From: Paractinoplanes lichenicola
Lineage (GTDB): Bacteria; Actinomycetota; Actinomycetes; Mycobacteriales; Micromonosporaceae
Reading direction: 5' to 3'
DNA length: 64,000 bases
NCBI RefSeq assembly: GCF_016785085.1
Contig: NZ_JAENHO010000003.1
Location: forward strand, 744,001 to 808,000
Of this stretch, positions 24,686-34,250 are shown piece by piece (within the stretch, counting starts at the first letter, position 1; each line of letters begins with the position of its first letter). The notes below the pieces were generated by a model, which was not told where the DNA came from, searched no databases, and saw only the letters and a list, made by a program, of their open reading frames with translations. Made by a program: the position numbers and the translations under genes.

Positions 24686-26638
24686 TTACTTGGCCAGGTT
24701 GGTCAGGAAGCGGGAGACGATCGGGACCGCGGCCTCCGACCCCGCCCCGCCCTTCTGCACCATCACGGCGAACGCCACGTCGCCCTGATAGCCGATGAAC
24801 CACGAGTGGGTGTCCTCGGTGGCCTCGCTGAACTCGGCCGTGCCGGTCTTGCCGAACACCGGGCCGCCCGGCACGCTGCGCAGGGCCGTGGCCGTGCCAC
24901 CCGTCACCACCTCGCGCATCATCTTGCGCAGCGCCGTCACCGACGGCTGGTCGAGGCTCGCGCCGTCGGCGGCGGGCGCGGCCGGGGCCGGGTCGAGCAC
25001 GAGTTTGGGCTGCTTGAACTGGCCGCGGGCGATCGCGGCCGTCGCGCCCGCCATGGCCAGCGGGCTGACCGCGGTCGCGCCCTGGCCGAAGGTGGCCGCG
25101 GCCAGCTCGGTCGGGCTGTCGGCGGGGGAGAGCTTGCCGCTGAACGCCTCGACGCCGAGATCCCACTTGCCGCCCAGGCCCACCGCCTCGGCCGCCGTAC
25201 GCAGCCCGTCCGCGCCCAGCTTGGGGGCCAGCCCGACGAAGGCCGTGTTGCACGATTTGGCGAAGTCCACGTGGAACGGCACGTTGCCCAGGACCATGTC
25301 GTGGGAGTTCTTGAACTGGCGGCCACCGACCACAGCGATCTTGGGGCACGCCACGACCGAGTCGGCCGTCGCGGCTTTCTTTCGCAGGATCCCGTACGTG
25401 GAAATGGCCTTGAACGTGGATCCGGGGGCGACCTGGCCGGTGAGGGCGGTGTTGACCCCGCCGCCGTCGGGCCCGTTGGCCACCGCGAGCACCGACGAAT
25501 CGCTGACCTTGATGGCCACCAGCGAGCTCGGCTGCTTCTCGCCGGCCAGCGCCTGATCGGCCGCGACCTGGGTCTTCACGTCGATGGTGGTTTTGATCGG
25601 CTTGCCCGCCACCGGATCGGTCCGGAAGATCTCCTTGGGGGCCATCTCCTCCTGACCCGTGCCGTTCGCCTGGTCGCCGTCGGTGCCGCCGCTGATCGCC
25701 ACCGAGACCCCGGCCGTGCCGCGCAGCGCGGTGTCGTATTTCTGCTGGAGCCCGCCGTGACCCACGGTGTCGCCCTGCACGAGCGTTTGCGGGTTCTTCT
25801 GGAGGTCTTCGGCGGTCGCGGCGTCGACCGTGCCGAGCAGCGCGCGGGCGAAGATCCTGGTCGGCGCGAGCTCGCGGTCCTCCTTGATGAAGGCCGTGCC
25901 GTTCAGCGCCCGCAGGCCGGGCCGGATCTTGTTGTAGTCGGGCTCGCGCAGCGTGATGAGCTCGAGGAAGGACTCGGGCTGGGCGTTCTTGATCCGGTCG
26001 GCCAGATTGGTTGTGTCGACCGTGACGCCGATCTTTTTGAACTCGGCGGCCAGCCCGGCCCGCAGCTTGGCCAGGTCGGTCACCTTTTGCGGCTCGACCC
26101 CGACCTGGATCACCGTGCGCGGGGTGACGATCGGCTGGCCGGCCGCGTCGAGGATGCTCGCGCGGTCGGCCGGCAGGCGGAGCACCGAGAACTTGTCGCC
26201 GCTGGTCAGGTCGCTGTGCAGCACCGAGGGCTCCCACACCACGCGCCAGCCGTCGCTGTTCTGCTTGGTCAGCCGCACGGTGCTCTGGTAGGACCATTTG
26301 ACGTCGCCGGGCAGTGTCCAGTCGAGCTTGAGGCCGCTGGTCGCGTTGTCGCCGGTGGTCTTCGGCTCGCCGTCGGCGGTGACCGTGAGCGGCTGCTTGG
26401 CGAGCTCGCCCGAGACCGTCTTGATCTGCTCCAGGACGGCCGGCGCGGCGATCTTGCCGCCGTCGGCGCCGACGAATCCGACCTTGCTCAGGTCGCCCGC
26501 CTTCCAGCCGGCCACGAAGTCGGCCAGGGTGCCCTCGGGGCCGTCCTTCGAGCAGCCGGCGAGGCCACCGGCCACCAGGGCCAACGTGACGGCCGCCCCG
26601 ACGGCGCGGTGCACGGATCGGTACGGACCGCGGTGCAT
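24686..26638 (-). CDS. Class B penicillin-binding protein (lipoprotein, MecA-N type)
   Basis: A 650-residue D,D-transpeptidase that crosslinks peptidoglycan outside the membrane. The lipobox LVAGGLAGC (Cys29) marks it as a lipoprotein. An NTF2-like MecA_N domain (about 35-150) is followed by a PBP dimer domain and the transpeptidase. The active-site motifs are APGSTFK (Ser near 406), SCN (near 461) and KTGTAEF (near 596). Lipid anchoring in place of a transmembrane helix and the MecA-N domain resemble low-affinity PBPs. The ATG at 26638 is chosen for the AGAGG Shine-Dalgarno and the signal peptide. An ECF-sigma-like promoter lies upstream. Confidence 0.92.
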   Translation of the reverse strand: MHRGPYRSVHRAVGAAVTLALVAGGLAGCSKDGPEGTLADFVAGWKAGDLSKVGFVGADGGKIAAPAVLEQIKTVSGELAKQPLTVTADGEPKTTGDNATSGLKLDWTLPGDVKWSYQSTVRLTKQNSDGWRVVWEPSVLHSDLTSGDKFSVLRLPADRASILDAAGQPIVTPRTVIQVGVEPQKVTDLAKLRAGLAAEFKKIGVTVDTTNLADRIKNAQPESFLELITLREPDYNKIRPGLRALNGTAFIKEDRELAPTRIFARALLGTVDAATAEDLQKNPQTLVQGDTVGHGGLQQKYDTALRGTAGVSVAISGGTDGDQANGTGQEEMAPKEIFRTDPVAGKPIKTTIDVKTQVAADQALAGEKQPSSLVAIKVSDSSVLAVANGPDGGGVNTALTGQVAPGSTFKAISTYGILRKKAATADSVVACPKIAVVGGRQFKNSHDMVLGNVPFHVDFAKSCNTAFVGLAPKLGADGLRTAAEAVGLGGKWDLGVEAFSGKLSPADSPTELAAATFGQGATAVSPLAMAGATAAIARGQFKQPKLVLDPAPAAPAADGASLDQPSVTALRKMMREVVTGGTATALRSVPGGPVFGKTGTAEFSEATEDTHSWFIGYQGDVAFAVMVQKGGAGSEAAVPIVSRFLTNLAK

Positions 26639-26675
26639 GGGAACCTCTTTCGCCGGGTATCGGCCGGAACGTAGG

Positions 26676-26702
26676 AGACGGTAGTGAACCGGTGCACGTT
26701 CC
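26676..26702 (-). promoter_or_regulatory. Candidate ECF-sigma (SigE-type) promoter of the PBP gene
   Basis: Minus strand: GGAAC (26702-26698), a 17-bp spacer, then CGTCT (26680-26676), giving a start site about 30 nt before the ATG. GGAAC with CGTC is characteristic of ECF envelope-stress sigma factors, and sigma-E controls wall genes in streptomycetes. This is inference from two short boxes. Confidence 0.4.
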
Positions 26703-26847
26703 GCTGACCCCACTCCGGTGAGATAGGTCAAATCCGCCGCCCATCGGCCCGTTCACACCGCGGCTGTCCTAGTGCCCGGCGCGGGGCTCTAGGCTGTCCT
26801 CGACACGTTGAACCCACAGTGTCGTGGGTGAGGGGAGCGCCAGAGCC

Positions 26848-29800
26848 ATGGCTGTCGCCGACGAGGCAGCGACCGAAACCGATGCCGACAACGATCTCAT
26901 CGCCGGGCCGGGCCTTGCCCTGACCGGTCGCCTCGGCGCCAGCGCCGAGGAAGGGGATCTCGACGAGACGCTGCCCAACGGGGAGCGGCTCATCGCCCAG
27001 GCGGTGGAGGTGGCCGGCGACGACCACGCCACCGCCTCGCTCGTGGGGCGGTATTGGCGGTTCGCGCCGGACGAAGAACTGGTGGGCCTGACCCCGCAGG
27101 AGATGTACGACGCCGCGATCAGCCACCGTGAGCTGGCCGCGACGCGCCTCCCGGGAGAGCTCAAGCTCGCGATCACGCCGCCGGGCGGGTCGCAGTGCCA
27201 CACCATCCTGCAGGTCGTCACCGACGACATGCCGTTCCTGGTCGACTCGGTGATCGCGCTGCTCTCCGCGCACCAGCAGCAGGTGCATCTGCTGGTGCAC
27301 CCGTTGATCGTGGTGCGCCGGGAGCCGCTGGGCGCCCTCGGCGAGCTCGCCGCCGACGTCGAGCCCGACGACGCGATCGACGGCGACCTGGTCGAGAGCT
27401 GGATCCGCATCGAGCTCGACCCGATCCGCAGCCCCGAGGCCCGCGAGCAGCTGCTCAACGAGGTGCGCCGGGTGCTGACCGACGTGCGCGACGCGGTCGA
27501 GGACTGGCCCCGCATGCGGCAGCGGGCCCTGGTCATCGCCGACGAGCTGGCCACGGCCCGCGGGTCCGAGCGTAAGCTGCCGGTGCCCGACAAGGACGTC
27601 ACCGACTCGATCGAGCTGCTCAAGTGGCTGGCCCACGACCACTTCACGTTCCTGGGCTATCGGGAGTATCACCTCGACGGCGACGTGCTGACCGCCGTCG
27701 CGGGCACCGGACTGGGCATCCTGCGGGGCGACGGGCGGCCGCGCAAGCTCTCCACGATGGCCGACGAGGCGTTCCAGCGGGCCCTCGAGAAGCGCCTGCT
27801 CGTGATCACGAAGGCGAACTCGCGGGCCACCGTGCACCGCTCGGCCTACCTTGACTACATCGGCGTCAAGATCTTCAACGAGGCCGGCGAGGTGGTCGGC
27901 GAGCGTCGCTTCCTGGGCCTGTTCAGCTCGTCGGCCTATCGCACCAGCGTGCGTGAGCTGCCGGTGGTCAAGCGCAAGGTCCGCGAGGTGCTCGACCGCT
28001 CCGGCCTTTCCCCGCGCGGGCATTCCGGCAAGGACCTGCTGCAGATCCTCGAGACGTACCCGAGGGACGAGCTCTTCCAGATCAAGACCGATGACCTGTA
28101 CGAGGCGGTGATCGGCGTGCTGCGCATGGCGGGCCGCCGCCAGTTGCGCCTCTTCCTGCGGCGCGACGGGTACGGCCGGTTCATCTCGTGCCTGATCTAT
28201 CTGCCGCGCGACCGGTTCACGACCGGCAACCGGCTGCGCATGCAGGAGATCCTGCTGCGCGAGCTCAACGGCGTGGGCGTCGACTACACGACCCGGGTGA
28301 CCGAGCGGATGCTGGCCCGGGTGCACTTCATCGTGCGTACGGATCCGGCCGACCCGCCGGGCCAGATCGACCCCAACACGCTGGCCGAGGCGCTGGCCGA
28401 CGCCACCCGCATGTGGGACGACGACTTCTCGCTGGTGCTCGAGCGCAAGCTGGGCGAGGAGGCGGCCCGCGACCTGTTCGCGCGCTATGCGACGGCCTAC
28501 CCCGAGAGCTACAAGGACGGCCACACCCCGTACGAGGGAATGCAGGATCTGGCGAAGCTCGAGCTGCTCGAGGAGGAGGGGCAGCTCGAGATGCACCTCT
28601 ACCGCAAGCGGCGGCCCGGGCGCGACGGCGTGCTCGAGGCCGACGACCACGACATCCGGTTCAAGGTCTATCGGTACGGCGAGCCGATGATGCTCTCGGC
28701 GGTGCTGCCGGTGCTGCACTCGCTGGGCGTCCAGGTGATCGACGAGCGGCCGCACGAGATCCGCCGCACCGACGGCACGATCTACCTCTACGACTTCGGG
28801 CTGGAGCCGCCGGCCGCGCATCGCGAGCTGGCCGAGGTGCGGCCGCAGGTGGAGAACGCGTTCGCGGCCGCCTGGCGGGGCGAGGCCGAGGTCGACGGGT
28901 TCAACGAGCTGGTGCTGCGGGCCGGGCTCACCTGGCGGCAGGTGGTGGTGCTCCGGGCGTACGCGAAATATCAGCGCCAGACCGGGTCGGTGTTCTCGCA
29001 GCGGTATCTCGAGTCGACCTTCATCGCCTATCCCGAGATCGCGCGCCTGCTCGTCCGGCTGTTCGAGACCCGCTTCTCGCCGCGGCTCGAGGCGGGCGAG
29101 ACCGAGCGCGGCCGGATCGCCGACGAGCTCGTCGAGCGCATCACCGCCCTGCTCGACGACGTCGACAGCCTCGACCAGGACAGGATCCTCCGGTCCTACC
29201 TGACCCTGATCCAGGCCACCCTGCGCACCAGCTTCTTCCAGCGCGGGGCCGACGGCCGCCCGAAGTCGTACATCGCCTTCAAGCTCGACCCGACGGCCAT
29301 CCCCGACCTGCCGCAACCCCGCCCCAAGTACGAAATCTTCGTGTATTCGCCGCGCTTCGAGGGCGTGCACCTGCGGTTCGGCGCCGTGGCCCGCGGCGGT
29401 CTGCGCTGGTCGGATCGGCGCGAGGATTTCCGCACGGAGGTGCTCGGCCTGGTCAAGGCGCAGATGGTGAAAAACGCGGTGATCGTGCCGGTCGGTGCCA
29501 AGGGTGGCTTCGTGCTCAAGCAGAAGCCGGGCGACCGCGACGAGGCGGTGGAGTGCTACAAGCGCTTCATCACGGCGCTGCTCGACGTCACCGACAACAT
29601 CCTCAGCGGCAAGATCATCCCGCCCCGCGACGTGGTGCGCCACGACGGCGACGACCCCTATCTGGTGGTCGCCGCGGACAAGGGCACGGCCACGTTCAGC
29701 GACATCGCCAACGAGATCTCGGTGTCCAAGGAGTTCTGGCTGGGCGACGCGTTCGCCAGCGGCGGCTCGGCCGGCTACGACCACAAGAAGATGGGCATCA

Positions 29801-31779
29801 CCGCCCGCGGCGCGTGGGAGTCGGTCAAGAAGCACTTCCGCGACCTGGGCGTCGACACCCAGCGCGAGGACTTCACCGTGGTCGGCGTGGGTGACATGTC
29901 GGGCGACGTCTTCGGCAACGGCATGCTGCTCAGCGAGCACATCCGGCTGGTGGCCGCGTTCGACCACCGGCACATCTTCCTCGACCCCACGCCCGCCGCT
30001 CTCGAGTCGTTCAATGAGCGGAAGAGGCTGTTCGATCTGCCGCGGTCCTCATGGGACGACTACGACCGGTCGCTGCTCTCGGCCGGCGGGGGCATCTATC
30101 CCCGTACGGCGAAATCGATCCCCGTCTCGCCCGAGGTGCGCGCGGCGTTGGATCTCGGCGAGGCGGCCACGATCAGCCCGGTCGAGCTGATGCGGGCCAT
30201 CCTGCGCGCGCCGGTCGATCTGCTGTGGAACGGCGGCATCGGCACGTACGTGAAGGGTGCGGCCGAGACGCACGCCGACGTGGGCGACAAGACCAACGAC
30301 TCGATCCGGATCAACGGCGGGCAGCTGCGGGTGCGGGTGGTCGGCGAGGGCGGCAACCTGGGGCTGACCCAGCGCGGACGGATCGAGTTCGCGCGGTCCG
30401 GCGGGCGCATCTACACCGACTTCATCGACAACACGGCCGGGGTCGACTGCTCCGACCACGAGGTCAACATCAAGATCCTGCTGGGCGGCGCGGTCACCGA
30501 CGGCGAGATGACCCTGCCCGAGCGCGACGAGCTGCTGGCCACGATGACCGACGAGGTGGCGGCGCTCGTCCTGCGCGACAACTACGAGCAGGCCAACGCG
30601 CTCGGCAACGCGCGGGCGCAGGCCCACTCGCTGTTGCCGGTGCACCGCCGGTTGCTCGACGACCTCGAGTCCAGCGGCCAGCTCAACCGTGAGCTCGAGG
30701 CGCTGCCGACCGACGCCGAGCTGGCCGCCCGCTACGACGCGGGGGACGGGCTCACCGCTCCGGAGTTCGCGGTCCTGCTGGCGTACGTGAAAATCAGTTT
30801 GGAACGCGAAGTGCTGGCCGACGAGATCGTCGACGAGGCCTGGACCAACAGCGTGCTCAGCCGCTATTTCCCGACGCCGCTGCGTGAACGGTGCGCGGGG
30901 CGGATGTCCGGCCACCGGCTGCGCCGCGAGATCATCTCGACCGCCCTGGTCAACGAGGTGGTCAACCGGGGCGGCACGTCGTTCGTCTATCGCGCGATGG
31001 AGGAGAGCGGGGCCTCGGCGGCCGACGTGATCCGGGCCTACACGGTGATCCGGGAGGCGTACGGGCTGGCCGGCATCTGGGCCGACGCCGAGGCGCTCGA
31101 CAACAAGGTGCCGACCGAGGCGCAGACCCTGGTCTTCCTGGAATCGCGGCGGCTGCTCGACCGGGCGGTGCGGTGGCTCGTCAGCACCCGCCGCTCGCCG
31201 ATCGACGTGGCCGGCGAGATCGCCAAGCTGGGCGCCGGGATCCAGACGTTGCTGCCGCAGATGCCGCAGGTGCTGCGCGGCATCGAGCGCCGGTCGATGG
31301 ACGAGCACATCGCCACGCTGGTCAACAAGGGCGTGCCGATGGACCTGGCCGAGCGGGTCACGTGGTGCAACTACGGTTTCGGCCTGCTCGACATCCTCGA
31401 GACCGGGGTCGGCACGGGCAAGCCGCCGGTCGAGGTGGCCGGGGTCTACTTCGCCCTGTCCGAGCGCTTCCACATCGACCAGCTGCTCTCCCACATCTCG
31501 TTCCTGCCCCGCGGCGACCGGTGGCAGACGCTGGCCCGCATGGCGCTGCGCTACGACCTGTACGCGGCGCTGGCCGCCCTGACCGCCGAGGTGCTGCAGT
31601 CGACCCCGTCGGACGCCACGGCCGACGAACGGGTCTCGGAGTGGGAACGCGTCAACGCGGCCTCGATCGCCCGAGCCGCCAACGCGATGGGCAATGTGGC
31701 CGACACCCCGGCCGAACTGGCCGCGCTGTCGGTGCTGCTGCGCCAGATCCGCACCCTGGTCAAGACGTCCGCAGCCTGA
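26848..31779 (+). CDS. gdh: NAD-specific glutamate dehydrogenase, 180-kDa type
   Basis: A 1643-residue enzyme of the large L_180 class known from Streptomyces and mycobacteria. It oxidatively deaminates glutamate to 2-oxoglutarate. The N-terminal ~750 residues contain ACT-like regulatory segments (CHTILQVVTDDMPFLVDSVI; HDHFTFLGYREYHL). The catalytic core starts near residue 850 with ARGGLRWSDRREDFRTE and contains KAQMVKNAVIVPVGAKGG. The NAD-binding part follows (VGVGDMSGDVFGNGM, near 1015). The C-terminal ~500 residues are helical. The ATG at 26848 is favoured over an in-frame GTG at 26824. A TAGGCT box at 26790 would give a leadered mRNA. A terminator follows 12 nt after the stop. Confidence 0.93.
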   Translation: MAVADEAATETDADNDLIAGPGLALTGRLGASAEEGDLDETLPNGERLIAQAVEVAGDDHATASLVGRYWRFAPDEELVGLTPQEMYDAAISHRELAATRLPGELKLAITPPGGSQCHTILQVVTDDMPFLVDSVIALLSAHQQQVHLLVHPLIVVRREPLGALGELAADVEPDDAIDGDLVESWIRIELDPIRSPEAREQLLNEVRRVLTDVRDAVEDWPRMRQRALVIADELATARGSERKLPVPDKDVTDSIELLKWLAHDHFTFLGYREYHLDGDVLTAVAGTGLGILRGDGRPRKLSTMADEAFQRALEKRLLVITKANSRATVHRSAYLDYIGVKIFNEAGEVVGERRFLGLFSSSAYRTSVRELPVVKRKVREVLDRSGLSPRGHSGKDLLQILETYPRDELFQIKTDDLYEAVIGVLRMAGRRQLRLFLRRDGYGRFISCLIYLPRDRFTTGNRLRMQEILLRELNGVGVDYTTRVTERMLARVHFIVRTDPADPPGQIDPNTLAEALADATRMWDDDFSLVLERKLGEEAARDLFARYATAYPESYKDGHTPYEGMQDLAKLELLEEEGQLEMHLYRKRRPGRDGVLEADDHDIRFKVYRYGEPMMLSAVLPVLHSLGVQVIDERPHEIRRTDGTIYLYDFGLEPPAAHRELAEVRPQVENAFAAAWRGEAEVDGFNELVLRAGLTWRQVVVLRAYAKYQRQTGSVFSQRYLESTFIAYPEIARLLVRLFETRFSPRLEAGETERGRIADELVERITALLDDVDSLDQDRILRSYLTLIQATLRTSFFQRGADGRPKSYIAFKLDPTAIPDLPQPRPKYEIFVYSPRFEGVHLRFGAVARGGLRWSDRREDFRTEVLGLVKAQMVKNAVIVPVGAKGGFVLKQKPGDRDEAVECYKRFITALLDVTDNILSGKIIPPRDVVRHDGDDPYLVVAADKGTATFSDIANEISVSKEFWLGDAFASGGSAGYDHKKMGITARGAWESVKKHFRDLGVDTQREDFTVVGVGDMSGDVFGNGMLLSEHIRLVAAFDHRHIFLDPTPAALESFNERKRLFDLPRSSWDDYDRSLLSAGGGIYPRTAKSIPVSPEVRAALDLGEAATISPVELMRAILRAPVDLLWNGGIGTYVKGAAETHADVGDKTNDSIRINGGQLRVRVVGEGGNLGLTQRGRIEFARSGGRIYTDFIDNTAGVDCSDHEVNIKILLGGAVTDGEMTLPERDELLATMTDEVAALVLRDNYEQANALGNARAQAHSLLPVHRRLLDDLESSGQLNRELEALPTDAELAARYDAGDGLTAPEFAVLLAYVKISLEREVLADEIVDEAWTNSVLSRYFPTPLRERCAGRMSGHRLRREIISTALVNEVVNRGGTSFVYRAMEESGASAADVIRAYTVIREAYGLAGIWADAEALDNKVPTEAQTLVFLESRRLLDRAVRWLVSTRRSPIDVAGEIAKLGAGIQTLLPQMPQVLRGIERRSMDEHIATLVNKGVPMDLAERVTWCNYGFGLLDILETGVGTGKPPVEVAGVYFALSERFHIDQLLSHISFLPRGDRWQTLARMALRYDLYAALAALTAEVLQSTPSDATADERVSEWERVNAASIARAANAMGNVADTPAELAALSVLLRQIRTLVKTSAA

Positions 31780-31790
31780 CCTGACCGCTG

Positions 31791-31820
31791 AGAGGGGCCG
31801 CCTTTGTGCGGCCCCTTTCG
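31791..31820 (+). terminator. Rho-independent terminator after gdh
   Basis: GGGGCCGC (31794-31801) and GCGGCCCC (31808-31815) form a stem extended by A-T/G-T pairs, with a 6-nt loop and TTTC after it. Confidence 0.85.
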
Positions 31821-31837
31821 CATGCCCCGGTCCGCCC

Positions 31838-31947
31838 GCGCCGCCTTCTACCCGGCCCCGCGCCGCCTTCTACCCGGCCCCGCGCCGCCTTCTACCCGGC
31901 CCCGCGCCGCCTTCTACCCGGCCCCGCGCCGCCTCCCGCCCCGCCCC
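31838..31947 (+). repeat. 22-bp tandem repeat, four perfect copies plus one degenerate
   Basis: GCGCCGCCTTCTACCCGGCCCC is repeated exactly at 31838, 31860, 31882 and 31904. A degraded copy at 31926 and further C-rich decay reach about 31985. It lies between the gdh terminator and the copA operator. All forward frames read as low-complexity Pro/Arg, so it is not coding. Confidence 0.95.
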
Positions 31948-32016
31948 GCGCCGCCTTCCGCCCGCGTCGCCCCGCCCTCCGTCCTGCCCCGCTGGCCGAG
32001 CCCTCCGCCTCCCCTG

Positions 32017-32038
32017 GTACCCCCAAGGGGTATAGGGT
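32017..32038 (+). promoter_or_regulatory. CsoR-like copper operator overlapping the copA -10
   Basis: TACCCC-CAA-GGGGTA (32018-32032) matches the G/C-rich dyad recognised by copper-sensing CsoR repressors. It touches the -10 box TAGGGT (32033-32038), which ends 7 nt before the copA ATG. Repressor binding would block the promoter of a leaderless copA mRNA. No csoR gene is adjacent. Confidence 0.6.
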
Positions 32039-32045
32039 AGTGAGC

Positions 32046-34250
32046 ATGGAGCGGGTGATCGAGCTGGAGATCGGCGGGATGACGTGCGCCGCGTGCGCCA
32101 ACCGCATCGAGAAGAAGCTGAATCGGATGGACGGCGTCACCGCGACCGTGAACTACGCCACCGAGAAGGCCCGCGCCACCGTGTCCGCCGCGTTCACCGC
32201 CGCCGACCTGATCGCCGTGGTCGAGAAGACCGGCTACACCGCGGCCGAGCCGCAGCCCCTCGAGGCGGCCAAGCCCGAAGCCGCGAGGGACACGCTCCGC
32301 GACCGGCTTGTGATCTCCGCTGCGCTGAGTGTTCCCGTCATCGTGCTGGCGATGGTGCCGGCCTGGCAGTTCGACTACTGGCAGTGGTTGTCCTTGACGC
32401 TGGCCGCGCCCGTGGTCGCGTACGGGGGCTGGCCTTTCCATCGGTCGGCCTTCGTCAACCTGCGGCACGGCGCCGCCACGATGGACACGCTCGTCTCGAT
32501 GGGGACGCTGGCCGCGTTCGGGTGGTCGGTGTGGGCGCTCTTCCTCGGCGACGCGGGCATGCCCGGAATGTCGCACCCGTTCTCGCTGACCGCCCGCGAG
32601 GGTGACGCGATCTATCTCGAGGCGGCCGCCGGGGTCACGACGTTTCTGCTGGCCGGCCGCTATCTGGAGGCCAGGGCCAAGCGGCATGCGGGCGACGCGC
32701 TGCGGGCGCTGCTCTCGCTCGGGGCCAAGCACGTCACGATCCTCGACGGCGGCCGGGAGCGGGTGATTCCGGCCGCTGAGCTTGTCGTCGGGGCCCACTT
32801 CCTCGTGCGCCCGGGGGAGAAGGTCGCCACCGACGGCGTGGTCGAGGAGGGGTCGTCGGCCCTCGACGTGAGCCTGCTGACCGGCGAGTCGGTTCCGGTC
32901 GAGGTGCGCCCGGGCGACCCGGTGACCGGCGCGACGATCAACGAGGGTGGCCGGCTCGTCGTCCGGGCCACCCGGGTCGGCGCCGACACGCAGCTGGCGC
33001 AGATGGCCCGCCTGGTCGAGGAGGCGCAGAACGGCAAGGCGGCCGTGCAGCGGCTGGCCGACCGCATCTCGGGCGTCTTCGTGCCGGTGGTGATCGCGCT
33101 GGCGGTGGGAACGCTCGGCTTCTGGCTCGGCACCGGGCGCGGCCCGACAGCCGCCTTCACCGCGGCCGTCGCCGTGCTGATCATCGCGTGCCCGTGTGCC
33201 CTGGGGCTCGCTACGCCTACTGCGCTGCTGGTGGGCACGGGCCGGGGCGCGCAGATGGGGATTCTGATTCGCGGGGTCGAGGCCTTGGAGTCGACCCGTC
33301 GCGTGGACACGATCGTGCTCGACAAGACGGGCACGGTCACGACGGGCCGGATGTCGGTGGCCGCAGTGGTGCCGGTCGACTCACCTCATCGCGGCGAATC
33401 CGAAACGGCGGACTCGGTGATTCTGCGGCTGGCGGGAGCGGTGGAGGCCGCCTCGGAGCACCCCATCGGCCGGGCGATCAGCGAGGCGGCCCGCGTGGCC
33501 GGGCCGCTGGCGGCAGTCTCGGACTTCCGGGCGACGGCCGGGGTCGGCGTACGGGGAATGGTTGAAGGTCGTGAAGTTGTGGTGACGGCCGGCAGGCCCG
33601 CGTCGCCGGCGGCTTCCGGTGGCGACGGTGCCGGGGTGCCGGTCGAGCCGGAGGCGGCCACCTGGGTCGAGGTCACCGCGGACGGGACGGTTCTCGGATG
33701 GATCGCGCTGGCCGATGCCGTACGGCCGACCAGCGCCGCCGCCGTGGCTTCCCTGAAGGGGCTCGGGCTGACGCCGATGCTGGTCACGGGTGACTCGCCG
33801 GCGGTGGCGTCAGTGGTGGCCGCCGAGGTCGGGATCACCGAGGTCGAGGCCGGGGTGCTGCCCGCGGGCAAGGTCGACGTGGTCAAGCAGCTGCAGGCGC
33901 GGGGCCGCTCGGTGGCCATGGTCGGTGACGGCGTGAACGACGCGGCCGCGCTGGCCCAGGCCGACCTCGGGCTGGCGATGGGCGCCGGCACCGACGTCGC
34001 CATCCAGGCCTCGGATCTGACCCTCGTGCGCGGCGACCTGACCGCGGCCGTCGACGCCGTACGCCTCTCGCGGCGCACCCTGGGCATCATCCGCGGCAAC
34101 CTGTTCTGGGCGTTCGCCTATAACGTCGCCGGCCTCCCGCTGGCCGCCGCCGGCCTGCTCAACCCCATGATCGCCGGCGGCGCGATGGCCTTCAGCTCGG
34201 TCTTCGTCGTGCTCAACAGCCTGCGCCTGCGCCGTTTCCGCCCCGCCTGA
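32046..34250 (+). CDS. copA: Copper-translocating P1B-type ATPase
   Basis: A 734-residue membrane pump exporting Cu(I). One N-terminal heavy-metal domain has GMTCAACAN (Cys14/Cys17). The transmembrane metal site is IACPCALGLATP near residue 380. The P-domain is DKTGTVTTG near 425, with SEHPIG in the N-domain and GDGVNDAAALAQADLG in the hinge. The C-terminal helix pair ends NSLRLRRFRPA. The CPC motif with a GMTCxxC domain identifies the Cu+ class. ATG 32046 is supported by the -10 box 7 nt upstream. The last 44 nt are duplicated directly after the stop codon. Confidence 0.94.
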   Translation: MERVIELEIGGMTCAACANRIEKKLNRMDGVTATVNYATEKARATVSAAFTAADLIAVVEKTGYTAAEPQPLEAAKPEAARDTLRDRLVISAALSVPVIVLAMVPAWQFDYWQWLSLTLAAPVVAYGGWPFHRSAFVNLRHGAATMDTLVSMGTLAAFGWSVWALFLGDAGMPGMSHPFSLTAREGDAIYLEAAAGVTTFLLAGRYLEARAKRHAGDALRALLSLGAKHVTILDGGRERVIPAAELVVGAHFLVRPGEKVATDGVVEEGSSALDVSLLTGESVPVEVRPGDPVTGATINEGGRLVVRATRVGADTQLAQMARLVEEAQNGKAAVQRLADRISGVFVPVVIALAVGTLGFWLGTGRGPTAAFTAAVAVLIIACPCALGLATPTALLVGTGRGAQMGILIRGVEALESTRRVDTIVLDKTGTVTTGRMSVAAVVPVDSPHRGESETADSVILRLAGAVEAASEHPIGRAISEAARVAGPLAAVSDFRATAGVGVRGMVEGREVVVTAGRPASPAASGGDGAGVPVEPEAATWVEVTADGTVLGWIALADAVRPTSAAAVASLKGLGLTPMLVTGDSPAVASVVAAEVGITEVEAGVLPAGKVDVVKQLQARGRSVAMVGDGVNDAAALAQADLGLAMGAGTDVAIQASDLTLVRGDLTAAVDAVRLSRRTLGIIRGNLFWAFAYNVAGLPLAAAGLLNPMIAGGAMAFSSVFVVLNSLRLRRFRPA

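Noticed and set aside
26728..29973. A 1081-codon open frame on the minus strand
   Set aside because: It is the antisense shadow of the glutamate dehydrogenase gene, whose plus-strand product has clear family motifs.
31838..31947. Possible CRISPR array
   Set aside because: The units are adjacent with no spacers, and no cas genes are present. It is a minisatellite.
31804..32040. Proline/arginine-rich frames through the 22-bp repeat, including an N-terminal extension of copA
   Set aside because: They are translations of the tandem repeat. The copA start at 32046 is supported by the metal-binding domain and the -10 box.
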